Assembly: GCF_026153515.1 (NCBI RefSeq)
Contig: NZ_CP110644.1
Location: 2,199,501-2,263,500 of the forward strand
Origin: Pseudomonas sp. KU26590
Lineage (GTDB): Bacteria; Pseudomonadota; Gammaproteobacteria; Pseudomonadales; Pseudomonadaceae
Length of the DNA: 64,000 bases
Reading direction: 5' to 3'
The position numbers were made by a program, and so were the translations under genes. The notes beneath the pieces were generated by a model. That model was not told where the DNA came from. It worked only from the letters and a program-made list of their open reading frames with translations, and ran no database searches. Positions 41,001 through 49,474 of the stretch are shown piece by piece. Each line of letters begins with the position of its first letter. The stretch's first letter is position 1.

Positions 41001-42193
41001 GGAAACTCTGAAAAAGACTTCCAAATCTGGTGAAATACGCCAGTCCCAAGCACTGAACGGTTGAGTCCCGATGAAGCAGATGTCCTTCGCTGACGCCGAA
41101 TACGCTGGCAAACGCAAACAAACCCGCCGTGAACGCTTCCTGATCGAGATGGATCAGGTCGTGCCCTGGAATGGCTTGGTCAAACTGATCGAGCCGCACT
41201 ATCCAACGGGAGAAGGTGGTCGTCCGGCATACCCGTTGATGGCGATGTTGCGGGTTCATCTGATGCAGAACTGGTTCGGTTATAGCGACCCAGCTATGGA
41301 AGAATCGCTGTACGAAACTACGATTCTGCGCCAGTTTGCCGGGCTGCATCTGGATCGGATTCCAGACGAAACCACGATCCTCAACTTCCGCAGATTGCTC
41401 GAAAAACATGAGCTGGCCGGTGGGATTTTGCAGGTCATCAATGGCTATTTGGGCGACCGTGGTTTGTTGTTGCGCCAAGGCACCGTGGTCGATGCGACGA
41501 TCATTCATGCGCCGAGTTCGACCAAGAACAAGGACGGCAAACGCGACCCTGAAATGCATCAAACCAAGAAGGGAAATCAATACTATTTCGGGATGAAATC
41601 GCACATCGGTGTCGATGCCGAATCCGGTTTGGTGCATAGCGTAGTGGGCACTGCGGCGAATGTGGCGGACGTAACCCAGGTCGATCAGTTACTGCACGGA
41701 GAAGAAACTTACGTCTCTGGCGATGCCGGTTACACCGGCGTCGAAAAGCGCCCCGAGCATCAAGATCGCCAAATGATCTGGTCGATTGCTGCGCGGCCCA
41801 GCAGCTATAAAAAGCATGCAAAGAAGAGTCTGATCGGGCGCATGCGTCGCAAAATCGAATACGCGAAAGCTCAACTGCGCGCCAAGGTTGAGCATCCGTT
41901 TCGAGTAATCAAGCGCCAGTTTGGTTATACGAAAGTACGCTTCCGAGGCCTGCTGAAAAACACTGCGCAGCAGACCACGCTGTTTGCTCTGTCGAACCTG
42001 TGGATGATGCGAAAACGATTACTCAATGCAGGAGAGGTACGCCTTTAATGCGGAAAATGAGTGCTGAAAAGCGCTTGTACGCAGAAAAAAGCGGGGATTG
42101 AGAGAGCAAAAGGTCTAATTTTCGATTGAGTCGACATTTTTTGAGCCTCAAGCAACGGGGCTGTTAAAAACGCGTGCCTACTTCAGACCTTCC
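41001..42193 (+). mobile_element. IS5-family insertion sequence, 1,193 bp, apparently intact
   Basis: Terminal inverted repeats GGAAACTCTGAAAAAG (left) and, read inward from the right, GGAAGGTCTGAAGTAG: 12 of 16 identical. Flanked by TTAG direct repeats and containing one full-length DDE transposase gene. The size is normal for the family. Matching target duplications indicate a simple insertion that has not since recombined. Confidence 0.85.
41071..42048 (+). CDS. IS5-family DDE transposase
   Basis: 325 residues. The N-terminal MKQMSFADAEYAGKRKQTRR and YPLMAMLRVHLMQNWFGYSD are IS5-type. The catalytic triad is visible: Asp in VVDATIIHAPSS, Asp in VSGDAGYTGVEKR, Glu in KVEHPFRVIKRQFGY (the Y-(2)-R-(3)-E-(6)-K region). 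It cuts and joins the element's ends. The frame is complete and lies centrally in the IS. No accessory genes are carried. Confidence 0.93.
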   Translation: MKQMSFADAEYAGKRKQTRRERFLIEMDQVVPWNGLVKLIEPHYPTGEGGRPAYPLMAMLRVHLMQNWFGYSDPAMEESLYETTILRQFAGLHLDRIPDETTILNFRRLLEKHELAGGILQVINGYLGDRGLLLRQGTVVDATIIHAPSSTKNKDGKRDPEMHQTKKGNQYYFGMKSHIGVDAESGLVHSVVGTAANVADVTQVDQLLHGEETYVSGDAGYTGVEKRPEHQDRQMIWSIAARPSSYKKHAKKSLIGRMRRKIEYAKAQLRAKVEHPFRVIKRQFGYTKVRFRGLLKNTAQQTTLFALSNLWMMRKRLLNAGEVRL

Positions 42194-42197
42194 TTAG
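42194..42197. repeat. Right target-site duplication of the IS5-family element (TTAG)
   Basis: Second copy of TTAG, directly outside the right inverted repeat. Confidence 0.75.
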
Positions 42198-42273
42198 GGC
42201 AGCGAGCTCAAAAACCAAACCCCTCGCCGCGATCTCAGATGAGATGTCAACTAAACCAACAGGATGTCAACCA

Positions 42274-42981
42274 ATGCGTCTGCTCCACAAACTAGTAACC
42301 CTGGCTCTCTTCACACTCATCATCACCGGCTGCACCAATCAGAAATTCAAACCTGAATACCGCTCCCAAATCCACACCGTCAAAATCCTCCCAGTCGTCT
42401 GGTCCACCAAGGACATCACCTACATGGGCCGAGAGCAGGCATGGGGTGCGGCGCTGGGCGCAGGGGCGGGCGTGGCGGTGGGGGCGGCGACGAACGCCTC
42501 TCACCTGGCAACTGCCGCAATGAGCGGCGCAGGTTTTGCGGCGGGGTATAAAGCTGGCGACTTGGCGTCGATGTCGACGGTTGACGCGATCATCTACAAC
42601 CTCAACACCGCCAACATCGACCTTGGCAGCATGGTTAAGCAGCGATTCGAAGAGCAGTTGTCCCAGACCGGGCGGTTCAAGATGGTTGGCGAGCATGACC
42701 CGGCGGACGCGGAGGTTCTTCTGACCGTCAACAACTGGGGCTTTGCGTTGACCCAGGGGTTTAGCAGCGTCGTTTATCCGACAATCACTGTCACCGGCAG
42801 CATGAGGCGTGGCGACCAGTTGATCTGGCAGCGAACTGAATACATCTCAGCATTCAATGGCGGCAACACGTTTGGCTATGAGCCTAAACGTTACCGCACG
42901 GAGCCTGAGCTCTTGCGCACTGCTCTGGATGGCATCTCGAAAATCGTTGATGAAGCCATAGTGAAGGACCTGAATCTTTAA
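42274..42981 (+). CDS. Outer-membrane-type lipoprotein with glycine-zipper segment
   Basis: 235 residues from ATG 42274 (AGGATG upstream; the earlier ATG 42244 lacks a good site and would spoil the signal peptide). A signal peptide MRLLHKLVTLALFTLIITGC ends in the lipobox ITGC, giving a lipidated Cys. A small-residue stretch (WGAALGAGAGVAVGAATNAS, residues ~62-85) looks like a glycine-zipper membrane or oligomerisation segment. The C-terminal half (MVKQRFEEQL, AEVLLTVNNWGFAL) resembles domains of uncharacterised lipoproteins that bind the envelope. Function unknown. It lies just right of the IS, whose insertion may have removed or replaced its upstream promoter. Confidence 0.75.
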   Translation: MRLLHKLVTLALFTLIITGCTNQKFKPEYRSQIHTVKILPVVWSTKDITYMGREQAWGAALGAGAGVAVGAATNASHLATAAMSGAGFAAGYKAGDLASMSTVDAIIYNLNTANIDLGSMVKQRFEEQLSQTGRFKMVGEHDPADAEVLLTVNNWGFALTQGFSSVVYPTITVTGSMRRGDQLIWQRTEYISAFNGGNTFGYEPKRYRTEPELLRTALDGISKIVDEAIVKDLNL

Positions 42982-43210
42982 TAGTGTGGGTAAGCGGCAA
43001 GTTCTGATGAGTGACGTCCGAAAGGAACCCAAACTGCCGCCACCCCAGCTCCTTTGTAGGCAATTTCCCAGCACCAACGTTTAGCTTTCACGCAATTCCT
43101 TCAGAACCGCCCGGCAGAGATTTCCTTCGCGGCGCTTCATCCTTTCGCTCCTTGTTCAGCTGCGTGCGGCGCTGGGCAAAAATCTCAATAAGAAGAGTGC
43201 GGAGTGGGTG

Positions 43211-44170
43211 ATGAAGGGTAGGAAAACGCTGTTGTGGCTGGGCTTGGCTGCGCTTGGCACCGAAGCATTGGCCGAGGCGCAGACGACCCGCGAGGAGCAG
43301 TTTCAACTGGGGGCGGTCAGGGCAAGCGTGGGTGTCGGCTTACTCAACGGGCAGGCGCAGGAGAGGGTGTATGACCCGTACAGTGGACAGAAGATCAGCC
43401 AACTGAACTGGCGCATGAAGCAGGTGCCGACGCTGCACCTGGGTTTGAGCTACCAGCCGGTGAACTGGCTGTCCCTTGATCTGACCGGCTGGACGCGGGT
43501 GGCGAAGGGCGACGCTCATATGAAGGATTACGATTGGCTGGACGGTGAGCATGCGGACTGGAGTGACTACTCCGATCACCCGGACACGCAAGTCACCAAA
43601 GCCTGGCAGGCGGATATCGCGGCGACGGCCTGGGCGCTAAAGCGTGATCATCTGGCCTTGGGCGTGATGCTCGGTTATCAGCGAAACCAGTTTGGCTGGC
43701 ACGCGAGAGGAGGTCGATACATCTATTCATCGGACGAAGGCTTCCGCGATGAGTCTGGAGAATTCCCGGCGGGCGAGAAGGGCATTTCCTATCAGCAGAC
43801 CTACGACACGCCTTACCTGGGTCTGGTGGGCCTCTACCATTTCCGCAACTGGACGCTGGAGGGCAAGTTCAAATACAGCCAGTGGGTCCGGGCGCGAGAT
43901 CATGATCGCCATCATTTGACCGGCGTGAACTATGAAGGCGAAAACGGTAACAACGGGCGTATGCAGAGCCTGGGTGTAGCGCTGACGTATCAGGTCAACC
44001 CGCAATTTTCACTGAAGGCCGGGGTGGATCATCAGGTGTACGCGGAGACCAAGGGCAGCACCTTGATAAACGATACCCAAAGCGGTGATCGTTTCCGTGT
44101 GGAGGGCAACGCCAGCAGCCAGTCCGCCAGGACGACGATGTCCACTTTGGCGCTTACGTACGCCTTCTGA
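43211..44170 (+). CDS. Omptin-family outer membrane protease
   Basis: 319 residues, the length of OmpT/Pla. Signal peptide KTLLWLGLAALGTEALAEAQ. Strand and loop signatures align throughout with OmpT: YDPYSGQKISQLNWR, WSDYSDHPDTQVTKAWQADI, ARGGRYIYSSDEGFRDESGE, GISYQQTYDTPYLGLVG, FKYSQWVRARD. All four catalytic positions are kept: two Asp in HMKDYDWLDG and the Asp-x-His pair in ARDHDRHHL. Omptins cleave between basic residues at the cell surface and destroy antimicrobial peptides. ATG 43211 was preferred to GTG 43208 because GGAG lies at good distance. It ends with a C-terminal Phe as barrel proteins do. Omptins are uncommon in Pseudomonas. Confidence 0.93.
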   Translation: MKGRKTLLWLGLAALGTEALAEAQTTREEQFQLGAVRASVGVGLLNGQAQERVYDPYSGQKISQLNWRMKQVPTLHLGLSYQPVNWLSLDLTGWTRVAKGDAHMKDYDWLDGEHADWSDYSDHPDTQVTKAWQADIAATAWALKRDHLALGVMLGYQRNQFGWHARGGRYIYSSDEGFRDESGEFPAGEKGISYQQTYDTPYLGLVGLYHFRNWTLEGKFKYSQWVRARDHDRHHLTGVNYEGENGNNGRMQSLGVALTYQVNPQFSLKAGVDHQVYAETKGSTLINDTQSGDRFRVEGNASSQSARTTMSTLALTYAF

Positions 44171-44180
44171 GCCGTGCTGC

Positions 44181-44212
44181 GAACCGTGCTGGCGCCGAAC
44201 TGCCCGGCACGG
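44181..44212 (+). terminator. Inverted repeat after the omptin gene (possible weak terminator)
   Basis: AACCGTGC and GCACGGTT form an eight-pair stem 10 bases after the omptin stop, without a T run. The rest of 44213-44467 holds no gene; a good ribosome site precedes the next start. Confidence 0.4.
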
Positions 44213-44467
44213 TTTGCGACTGAATTGACAGTCCACGGCCCAGCTACGCTACACGCCGTGGATGCGCTCGATAACTCCCAGTGATAACGCGCCAATCAGC
44301 GCCCCGTTGCTTAACAAAAGATAACGTCATGTCGATTGTCATACGTTTCCAAAGCTGACTAGGATGGGGTCGCTTCGGTGAGGCCACCGCGTGTGCAGGC
44401 TAGAGCGCCTGCGCTGTCAAAATGGCCTCCTGAAGAACCTAATAAAAATAAAGGAAGGGGTAGCTCC

Positions 44468-45580
44468 ATGCGTGAGCCCGTCATTCGGCGCACTCGGTTT
44501 GCGGTCATTCGGGGCCATTTCAGTGCCCGGACGCTTTTCAAGAGCCTGCCTCTCCACGCTGCTCTGTCTCTGTTTATCTCCCCGATCTTCTGCGGCGCCG
44601 CCCTGGCCGCTGACACCACGTCCGCCGTGGCACCCGTCGACAAACCTGCCAACGCTGGCGATTCCGCCGTCTACGCCCTCGAATCCGCCAAAGCCTCCCG
44701 CAGCCTGCTGCTGGACGTGACCCATGCCGGCAAGCGCATGGTGGCGGTGGGGGATCGCGGCCACATTCTCTATTCCGACGACCAGGGCAAAACCTGGACC
44801 CAGGCCAAAGTGCCGACGCGCCAGATGCTCACGGCGGTGTATTTCGTCGATGAGCAACACGGCTGGGCCGTAGGGCACGATGCGCAGATCCTTGCCAGCA
44901 GCGATGCCGGCGCCACCTGGACCAAGCAGTTCGAAGACCTCAAACGTGAAGCACCGCTGCTGGATGTCTGGTTCAAGGACCTGACCACCGGGATTGCCGT
45001 GGGTGCCTATGGCGCTGTGCTGGAAACCACCGACGGCGGCCAGCACTGGGAAGACATCGGCGACCGTCTGGACAACGAAGACCAGTTCCACCTCAACGGC
45101 ATTGCGTACGTGAAGGACGCGGGCCTTCTTGTGGTCGGCGAGCAGGGCAGCATGTTCCGCTCCCCGGACGATGGCCAGACCTGGGAGAAACTCGAAGGCC
45201 CTTACCAGGGCTCGCTCTTCGGTGCGCTCGGCACTGCGGAGTCCAACACGCTGCTGGTTTACGGCCTGCGCGGCAACTTGTTTCGTTCAACCGATTTCGG
45301 CACCACCTGGGAGCCCGTCCCGCTGCAGGGTGAGCGCGGCCCCCTGGAATTCAGCATCGCCAACGCCTCGCTGATGCCGGACAACGCCATCGTGCTGGTG
45401 GGCAACGGCGGCAGCGTCATGCGCAGTACAGACGATGGCCAAAGCTTCACGGTCGCAAATCGCCCCGACCGGCTTTCGTTGTCCGGCGTTGCTGAAGACG
45501 ATAAAGGCAATCTGGTTCTGGTGGGACAGGGCGGCGTTCGCGTCACCTCGCCGACGGGCGCTGACAGCGCTCAACAATAA
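44468..45580 (+). CDS. YCF48/BNR-repeat beta-propeller protein (periplasmic)
   Basis: 370 residues from ATG 44468, preceded by AAGGAAGGGG. The N-terminus is a long signal peptide (hydrophobic LHAALSLFISPIFCGAALAA). The body has repeated propeller signatures of the YCF48/sialidase Asp-box kind: ILYSDDQGKTWTQ, ILASSDAGATWTKQF, LETTDGGQHWEDI, MFRSPDDGQTWEKL, LFRSTDFGTTWEPV, VMRSTDDGQSFTV. It is not expected to be a photosystem factor in this organism. In Pseudomonas such proteins are often encoded next to an MMPL/RND permease, as here with 26 bases between, suggesting a periplasmic partner of the exporter. Confidence 0.85.
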   Translation: MREPVIRRTRFAVIRGHFSARTLFKSLPLHAALSLFISPIFCGAALAADTTSAVAPVDKPANAGDSAVYALESAKASRSLLLDVTHAGKRMVAVGDRGHILYSDDQGKTWTQAKVPTRQMLTAVYFVDEQHGWAVGHDAQILASSDAGATWTKQFEDLKREAPLLDVWFKDLTTGIAVGAYGAVLETTDGGQHWEDIGDRLDNEDQFHLNGIAYVKDAGLLVVGEQGSMFRSPDDGQTWEKLEGPYQGSLFGALGTAESNTLLVYGLRGNLFRSTDFGTTWEPVPLQGERGPLEFSIANASLMPDNAIVLVGNGGSVMRSTDDGQSFTVANRPDRLSLSGVAEDDKGNLVLVGQGGVRVTSPTGADSAQQ

Positions 45581-45606
45581 GAACAAGCAGGCGAGGACAC
45601 GTTTCC

Positions 45607-47988
45607 ATGAGCAACCTTCAACACCATCACGACAAGCCGACGCGTCTGGAGCAGTTGATTTTCAATAACCGCAAGACGGTGATCGGCATCTGCCTGCTGG
45701 TCAGTATCTTTCTGTTCTGGCAAGCGACGCTGGTGCGCCCGTCCACCAGCTTCGAAAAAATGATCCCGCTGGGTCATCCGTTCGTTCAGAACATGATGGA
45801 GCACCGCAACGACCTCGCGAACCTGGGCAACACCGTGCGTATCTCGGTGGAGGCCAAGCAGGGCGATATCTTCTCCAAGGAGTACATGGAGACCCTGCGG
45901 CAGATCAACGATGAGGTGTTCTACATTTCCGGTGTCGATCGCTCCGGGCTCAAGTCGTTGTGGAGCCCCAGCGTGCGCTGGACCGAGGTCACGGAGGAGG
46001 GCTTCGCCGGCGGCGAGGTGATTCCGCAGAGCTACGATGGCTCGCAGGAAAGCCTCGACAAACTGCGCAACAACGTCCTCAAGTCCGGGCAGGTCGGGCG
46101 TCTGGTGTCCAACAACTTCAAGTCGAGCATCGTCGATGTGCCGCTGCAGGAGTTCTACCCGGACCCCAGCGACCAGAGCAAACTGCGGCCGCTGGATTAC
46201 CGTCAGTTCTCCCACCAGCTTGAAGAGAAGATTCGCGACAAGTACGAGGCGCAGAACCCCAACGTCGAGATTCACATCGTCGGTTTCGCCAAGAAGGTCG
46301 GCGACCTGATCGACGGCCTGATCATGGTGGTGATGTTCTTTGGCATCGCCTTCCTGATCACCCTGGTCCTGCTGATGTGGTTCACCCGCTGCGCCCGCAG
46401 CACCATCGCGGTGTTGAGCACCACGTTGATCGCCGTGATCTGGCAGCTGGGCCTGATGCATGTGGTGGGTTTCGGGCTTGATCCCTACTCGATGCTGGTG
46501 CCGTTTCTGATCTTCGCCATTGGCATTTCCCACGGCGTGCAGAAGATCAACGGCATCGCCCTGCAATCCAGTGACGCCGACAGCGCGCTTACGGCAGCAC
46601 GCCGTACCTTCCGCCAGTTGTTCCTGCCGGGGATGATCGCGATTCTGGCGGACGCCGTCGGCTTCATCACGCTGCTGATCATCGACATTGGCGTGATCCG
46701 CGAGCTGGCCATCGGCGCCTCCATCGGCGTGGCGGTGATCGTCTTCACCAACCTGATCCTCCTGCCGGTGGCGATTTCTTACGCTGGCATCAGCAAAAAA
46801 GCGGTGGTGCGCAGTAAAGAGGATGCCGTGCGCGAGCACCCGTTCTGGCGTCTGCTGTCGAACTTCGCCGCGCCGAAAGTCGCTCGCGTGTCAGTGACGT
46901 TGGCCCTTGTCGCGCTGGTCGGCGGCCTCTGGTACGGCCATAACCTGAAGATCGGCGACCTCGACCAGGGCGCGCCGGAACTGCGGCCAGACTCACGCTA
47001 CAACCAGGACAACAGTTTTATCATTAACAATTACTCGACCAGTTCCGACGTGCTGGTGGTGATGGTCAAGACGCCGCCAGAAGGGTGTTCGGCGTACCAG
47101 ACGCTGTCGGCAATGAACGAGCTGTCGTGGAAGATGGAAAACACGCCGGGGGTTCAATCGGCGATTTCGCTGGTGACCGTGTCCAAGCAGGTCATCAAGG
47201 GAATGAACGAGGGCAACCTGAAATGGGAGTCGCTGTCGCGCAACAAGGACGTGCTCAACAGCTCCATTTCCCGCGCTGACGGTTTGTACAACAACACCTG
47301 CTCGCTGGCGCCGTTGCTGATTTTCCTCAACGACCACAAGGCCGAAACCCTGGATCGGGCCGTGCATGCGGTGCAGGAGTTCGCTCAGCAGAACAACAAG
47401 GATGGCCTGGAGTTTCTGCTCGCAGCGGGTAACGCCGGGATCGAGGCGGCCACCAACGAGGTCATCAAACAGGCCGAGCTGACCATTCTGATTCTGGTGT
47501 ACGTGTGCGTGGCGGTGATGTGCATGATTACCTTCCGTTCATGGGCGGCGACGCTGTGCATCGTGCTGCCGCTGGTGCTGACGTCGGTGCTGGGTAACGC
47601 GCTGATGGCGTTCATGGGCATCGGTGTGAAAGTCGCAACGCTGCCGGTGGTGGCGCTCGGGGTGGGGATCGGGGTCGATTACGGGATTTACATTTACAGC
47701 CGGCTGGAGAGTTTCCTGCGGGCGGGGCTGCCGTTGCAGGAAGCGTATTACCAGACGCTGAAATCCACGGGCAAAGCGGTGCTGTTCACCGGCCTGTGCC
47801 TGGCGATCGGGGTGTGCACCTGGATCTTCTCGGCCATTAAATTCCAGGCCGACATGGGCCTGATGCTGACCTTCATGCTGCTGTGGAACATGTTCGGCGC
47901 CCTGTGGCTGTTGCCGGCGCTGGCGCGGTTCCTGATCAAACCGGAGAAGATGGCGGGCAAGGTCGGGAATTCGCTGTTTTCCCATTAA
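45607..47988 (+). CDS. MMPL/RND-superfamily transporter permease
   Basis: 793 residues. One TM helix near the N-terminus (TVIGICLLVSIFLFW), a large periplasmic loop, a five-helix bundle (~ residues 235-395, with GLIMVVMFFGIAFLITLVLL and the GISHGVQKINGIA motif), a second loop and a second bundle (~ 620-780; VALGVGIGVDYGIYIYSRLE with the functional acidic residue). This is the duplicated layout of MMPL proteins, which export lipids or hopanoid-like molecules. ATG 45607 follows the propeller gene closely, so they form one operon. No membrane-fusion or outer-membrane partner is encoded nearby. A REP block begins right after the stop. Confidence 0.88.
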   Translation: MSNLQHHHDKPTRLEQLIFNNRKTVIGICLLVSIFLFWQATLVRPSTSFEKMIPLGHPFVQNMMEHRNDLANLGNTVRISVEAKQGDIFSKEYMETLRQINDEVFYISGVDRSGLKSLWSPSVRWTEVTEEGFAGGEVIPQSYDGSQESLDKLRNNVLKSGQVGRLVSNNFKSSIVDVPLQEFYPDPSDQSKLRPLDYRQFSHQLEEKIRDKYEAQNPNVEIHIVGFAKKVGDLIDGLIMVVMFFGIAFLITLVLLMWFTRCARSTIAVLSTTLIAVIWQLGLMHVVGFGLDPYSMLVPFLIFAIGISHGVQKINGIALQSSDADSALTAARRTFRQLFLPGMIAILADAVGFITLLIIDIGVIRELAIGASIGVAVIVFTNLILLPVAISYAGISKKAVVRSKEDAVREHPFWRLLSNFAAPKVARVSVTLALVALVGGLWYGHNLKIGDLDQGAPELRPDSRYNQDNSFIINNYSTSSDVLVVMVKTPPEGCSAYQTLSAMNELSWKMENTPGVQSAISLVTVSKQVIKGMNEGNLKWESLSRNKDVLNSSISRADGLYNNTCSLAPLLIFLNDHKAETLDRAVHAVQEFAQQNNKDGLEFLLAAGNAGIEAATNEVIKQAELTILILVYVCVAVMCMITFRSWAATLCIVLPLVLTSVLGNALMAFMGIGVKVATLPVVALGVGIGVDYGIYIYSRLESFLRAGLPLQEAYYQTLKSTGKAVLFTGLCLAIGVCTWIFSAIKFQADMGLMLTFMLLWNMFGALWLLPALARFLIKPEKMAGKVGNSLFSH

Positions 47989-47997
47989 CCACACGCG

Positions 47998-48590
47998 GTG
48001 TCGTCGTAGGACCGGCTTCAGCCGGGAAGAGGCCGGTATGGTCAACCCAAAATTTTGCAGTGTGACCACCGACGCGTTCCCGGCTAAAGCCAGTCCTACA
48101 TCCGGGTTCACACCCAATCCCTTACCGCACGCGGTCCGCTAGTGGCCCCAATCTAATTGACCGCACGCGGTGCCCAGTGGGACCGGCTTCAGCCGGGAAG
48201 AGGCCGGTGTTGTCACCGCAAAATTTGCGGTGTGGGGACCGACGCTTTCCCGGCTAAAGCCGGTCCTACATCCGGGTTCACACCCAATCCCATTGACCGC
48301 ACGTGGTCCGCTAGTGGCCCCAATCTAATTGACCACACGCGGAGCCCTCGTAGGACCGGCTTCAGCCGGGAAGAGGCCGGCATGGTCAACCCAAAATTTT
48401 GCAGTGTGAGCACCGACGCTTTCCCGGCTAAAGCCGGTCCCACATTCGAGTACGCCGGAAGTTCACTGGATGCATGCAATACCCCGGTGGGACCGGCTTC
48501 AGCCGGGAAGAGGCCGGTTTGACCGCCATCAATTTGGCGGTGTGATGACCGACGCCTTCCCGGCTAAAGCCAGTCCTACAAGAAACACGC
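47998..48590. repeat. REP/BIME cluster B (four BIME units in tandem)
   Basis: Four inverted REP pairs (starts near 48007/48075, 48177/48247, 48352/48418, 48487/48557). Each holds GGACCGGCTTCAGCCGGGAAGAGGCCGG, then a spacer with AAAATTTTGC or CAATTTGGCGGTGTG, then TTCCCGGCTAAAGCC.GTCC. The pairs are joined by near-identical linkers (CACACCCAATCCC, GACCGCACGCGGT, CTAGTGGCCCCAATCTAATTGACC). The repeating unit is about 170 bp, so whole BIMEs were duplicated in tandem. Confidence 0.88.
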
Positions 48591-48610
48591 CGTCCCACAT
48601 CCGGATTCAT

Positions 48611-49462
48611 TCAGTTATAAACAAAAAACCCACGCCCTGTCTTGCGCCCCAGATACCCCGCCGCGACCATTTCCTTGAGCAGCGGTGCAGGGCGGTATTT
48701 GCTGTCGTTGAAGCCTTCGTTGAACGCTTCGACGATCGCCAGCAAAGTATCCAGCCCGATCAGGTCAGCCAGCGCCAGCGGGCCGATGGGCTGGTTGCAG
48801 CCCAGGCGCATGCCGTCGTCGATGTCCTGAGCGGTGGCCAGACCTTCCTGCAACACCAGAATCGCTTCGTTGATCATCGGCACCAGAATCCGGTTGACCA
48901 CAAAGCCCGGGCGGTTGCCGGCGGTGATCGCCGTTTTGTTCAACCGCTCGGCCAGCTTGATCGCCGCGATGTGGGTGGTGTCCGCCGTCTGCAAACCGCG
49001 AATGACCTCGATCAGGCTCATCATCGGCACCGGGTTGAAGAAGTGCAGACCGATGAATCGATCCGGATGCTCGACGCTGGCCGCCAGTTGGGTGATAGAC
49101 AGCGACGAGGTGTTCGACGCAATCACGCACTCGCGGTCGACATGGCTGGCGATCTGTTTGAGCAGGCGCAGCTTCAGTTCCAGGTTCTCGGTGGCCGCTT
49201 CGATCACCAGTTGCGCGCCATTCAACTGGTCGTAGTCAGTGGTGACGCTGATGCGCCGCAGGGCCGCTTCGGCGACCTCGGCAGTCACTGTCTGTTTGGT
49301 CACCTGCCGTTCAAGGTTCTTGCGCACGGTCGCCATGCCGCGCTCCAGTGCCGTGTCGGAAATGTCCAGCAGGGTCACGTCGAACCCCGCCACCGCGCAG
49401 ACCTGCGCGATGCCGTTGCCCATGGTGCCGGCGCCGATCACGGCGATGTGTTGCATGCTCAT
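48611..49462 (-). CDS. 3-hydroxybutyryl/3-hydroxyacyl-CoA dehydrogenase
   Basis: 283 residues from ATG 49462 (AGGGGG seven bases upstream). N-terminal NAD-binding motif [21 protein letters not shown]. The catalytic His lies in [15 protein letters not shown] and the C-terminal domain in [19 protein letters not shown]. It oxidises (S)-3-hydroxyacyl-CoA to 3-oxoacyl-CoA with NAD+. It follows the thiolase gene on the same strand with 12 bases between, so the pair carries out the last two steps of short-chain beta-oxidation. The AraC-type gene beyond the thiolase is a likely regulator. Confidence 0.93.
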   Translation of the reverse strand: MSMQHIAVIGAGTMGNGIAQVCAVAGFDVTLLDISDTALERGMATVRKNLERQVTKQTVTAEVAEAALRRISVTTDYDQLNGAQLVIEAATENLELKLRLLKQIASHVDRECVIASNTSSLSITQLAASVEHPDRFIGLHFFNPVPMMSLIEVIRGLQTADTTHIAAIKLAERLNKTAITAGNRPGFVVNRILVPMINEAILVLQEGLATAQDIDDGMRLGCNQPIGPLALADLIGLDTLLAIVEAFNEGFNDSKYRPAPLLKEMVAAGYLGRKTGRGFFVYN

Positions 49463-49474
49463 CGACAATCCCCC

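Noticed and set aside
44468..45580. Photosystem II assembly factor
   Set aside because: The YCF48-like propeller is shared by many bacterial envelope proteins; the signal peptide and the MMPL neighbour point to an exporter partner.
47998..48590. Possible CRISPR array
   Set aside because: The repeats are inverted REP pairs with conserved linkers, not direct repeats with unique spacers, and no cas genes are near.
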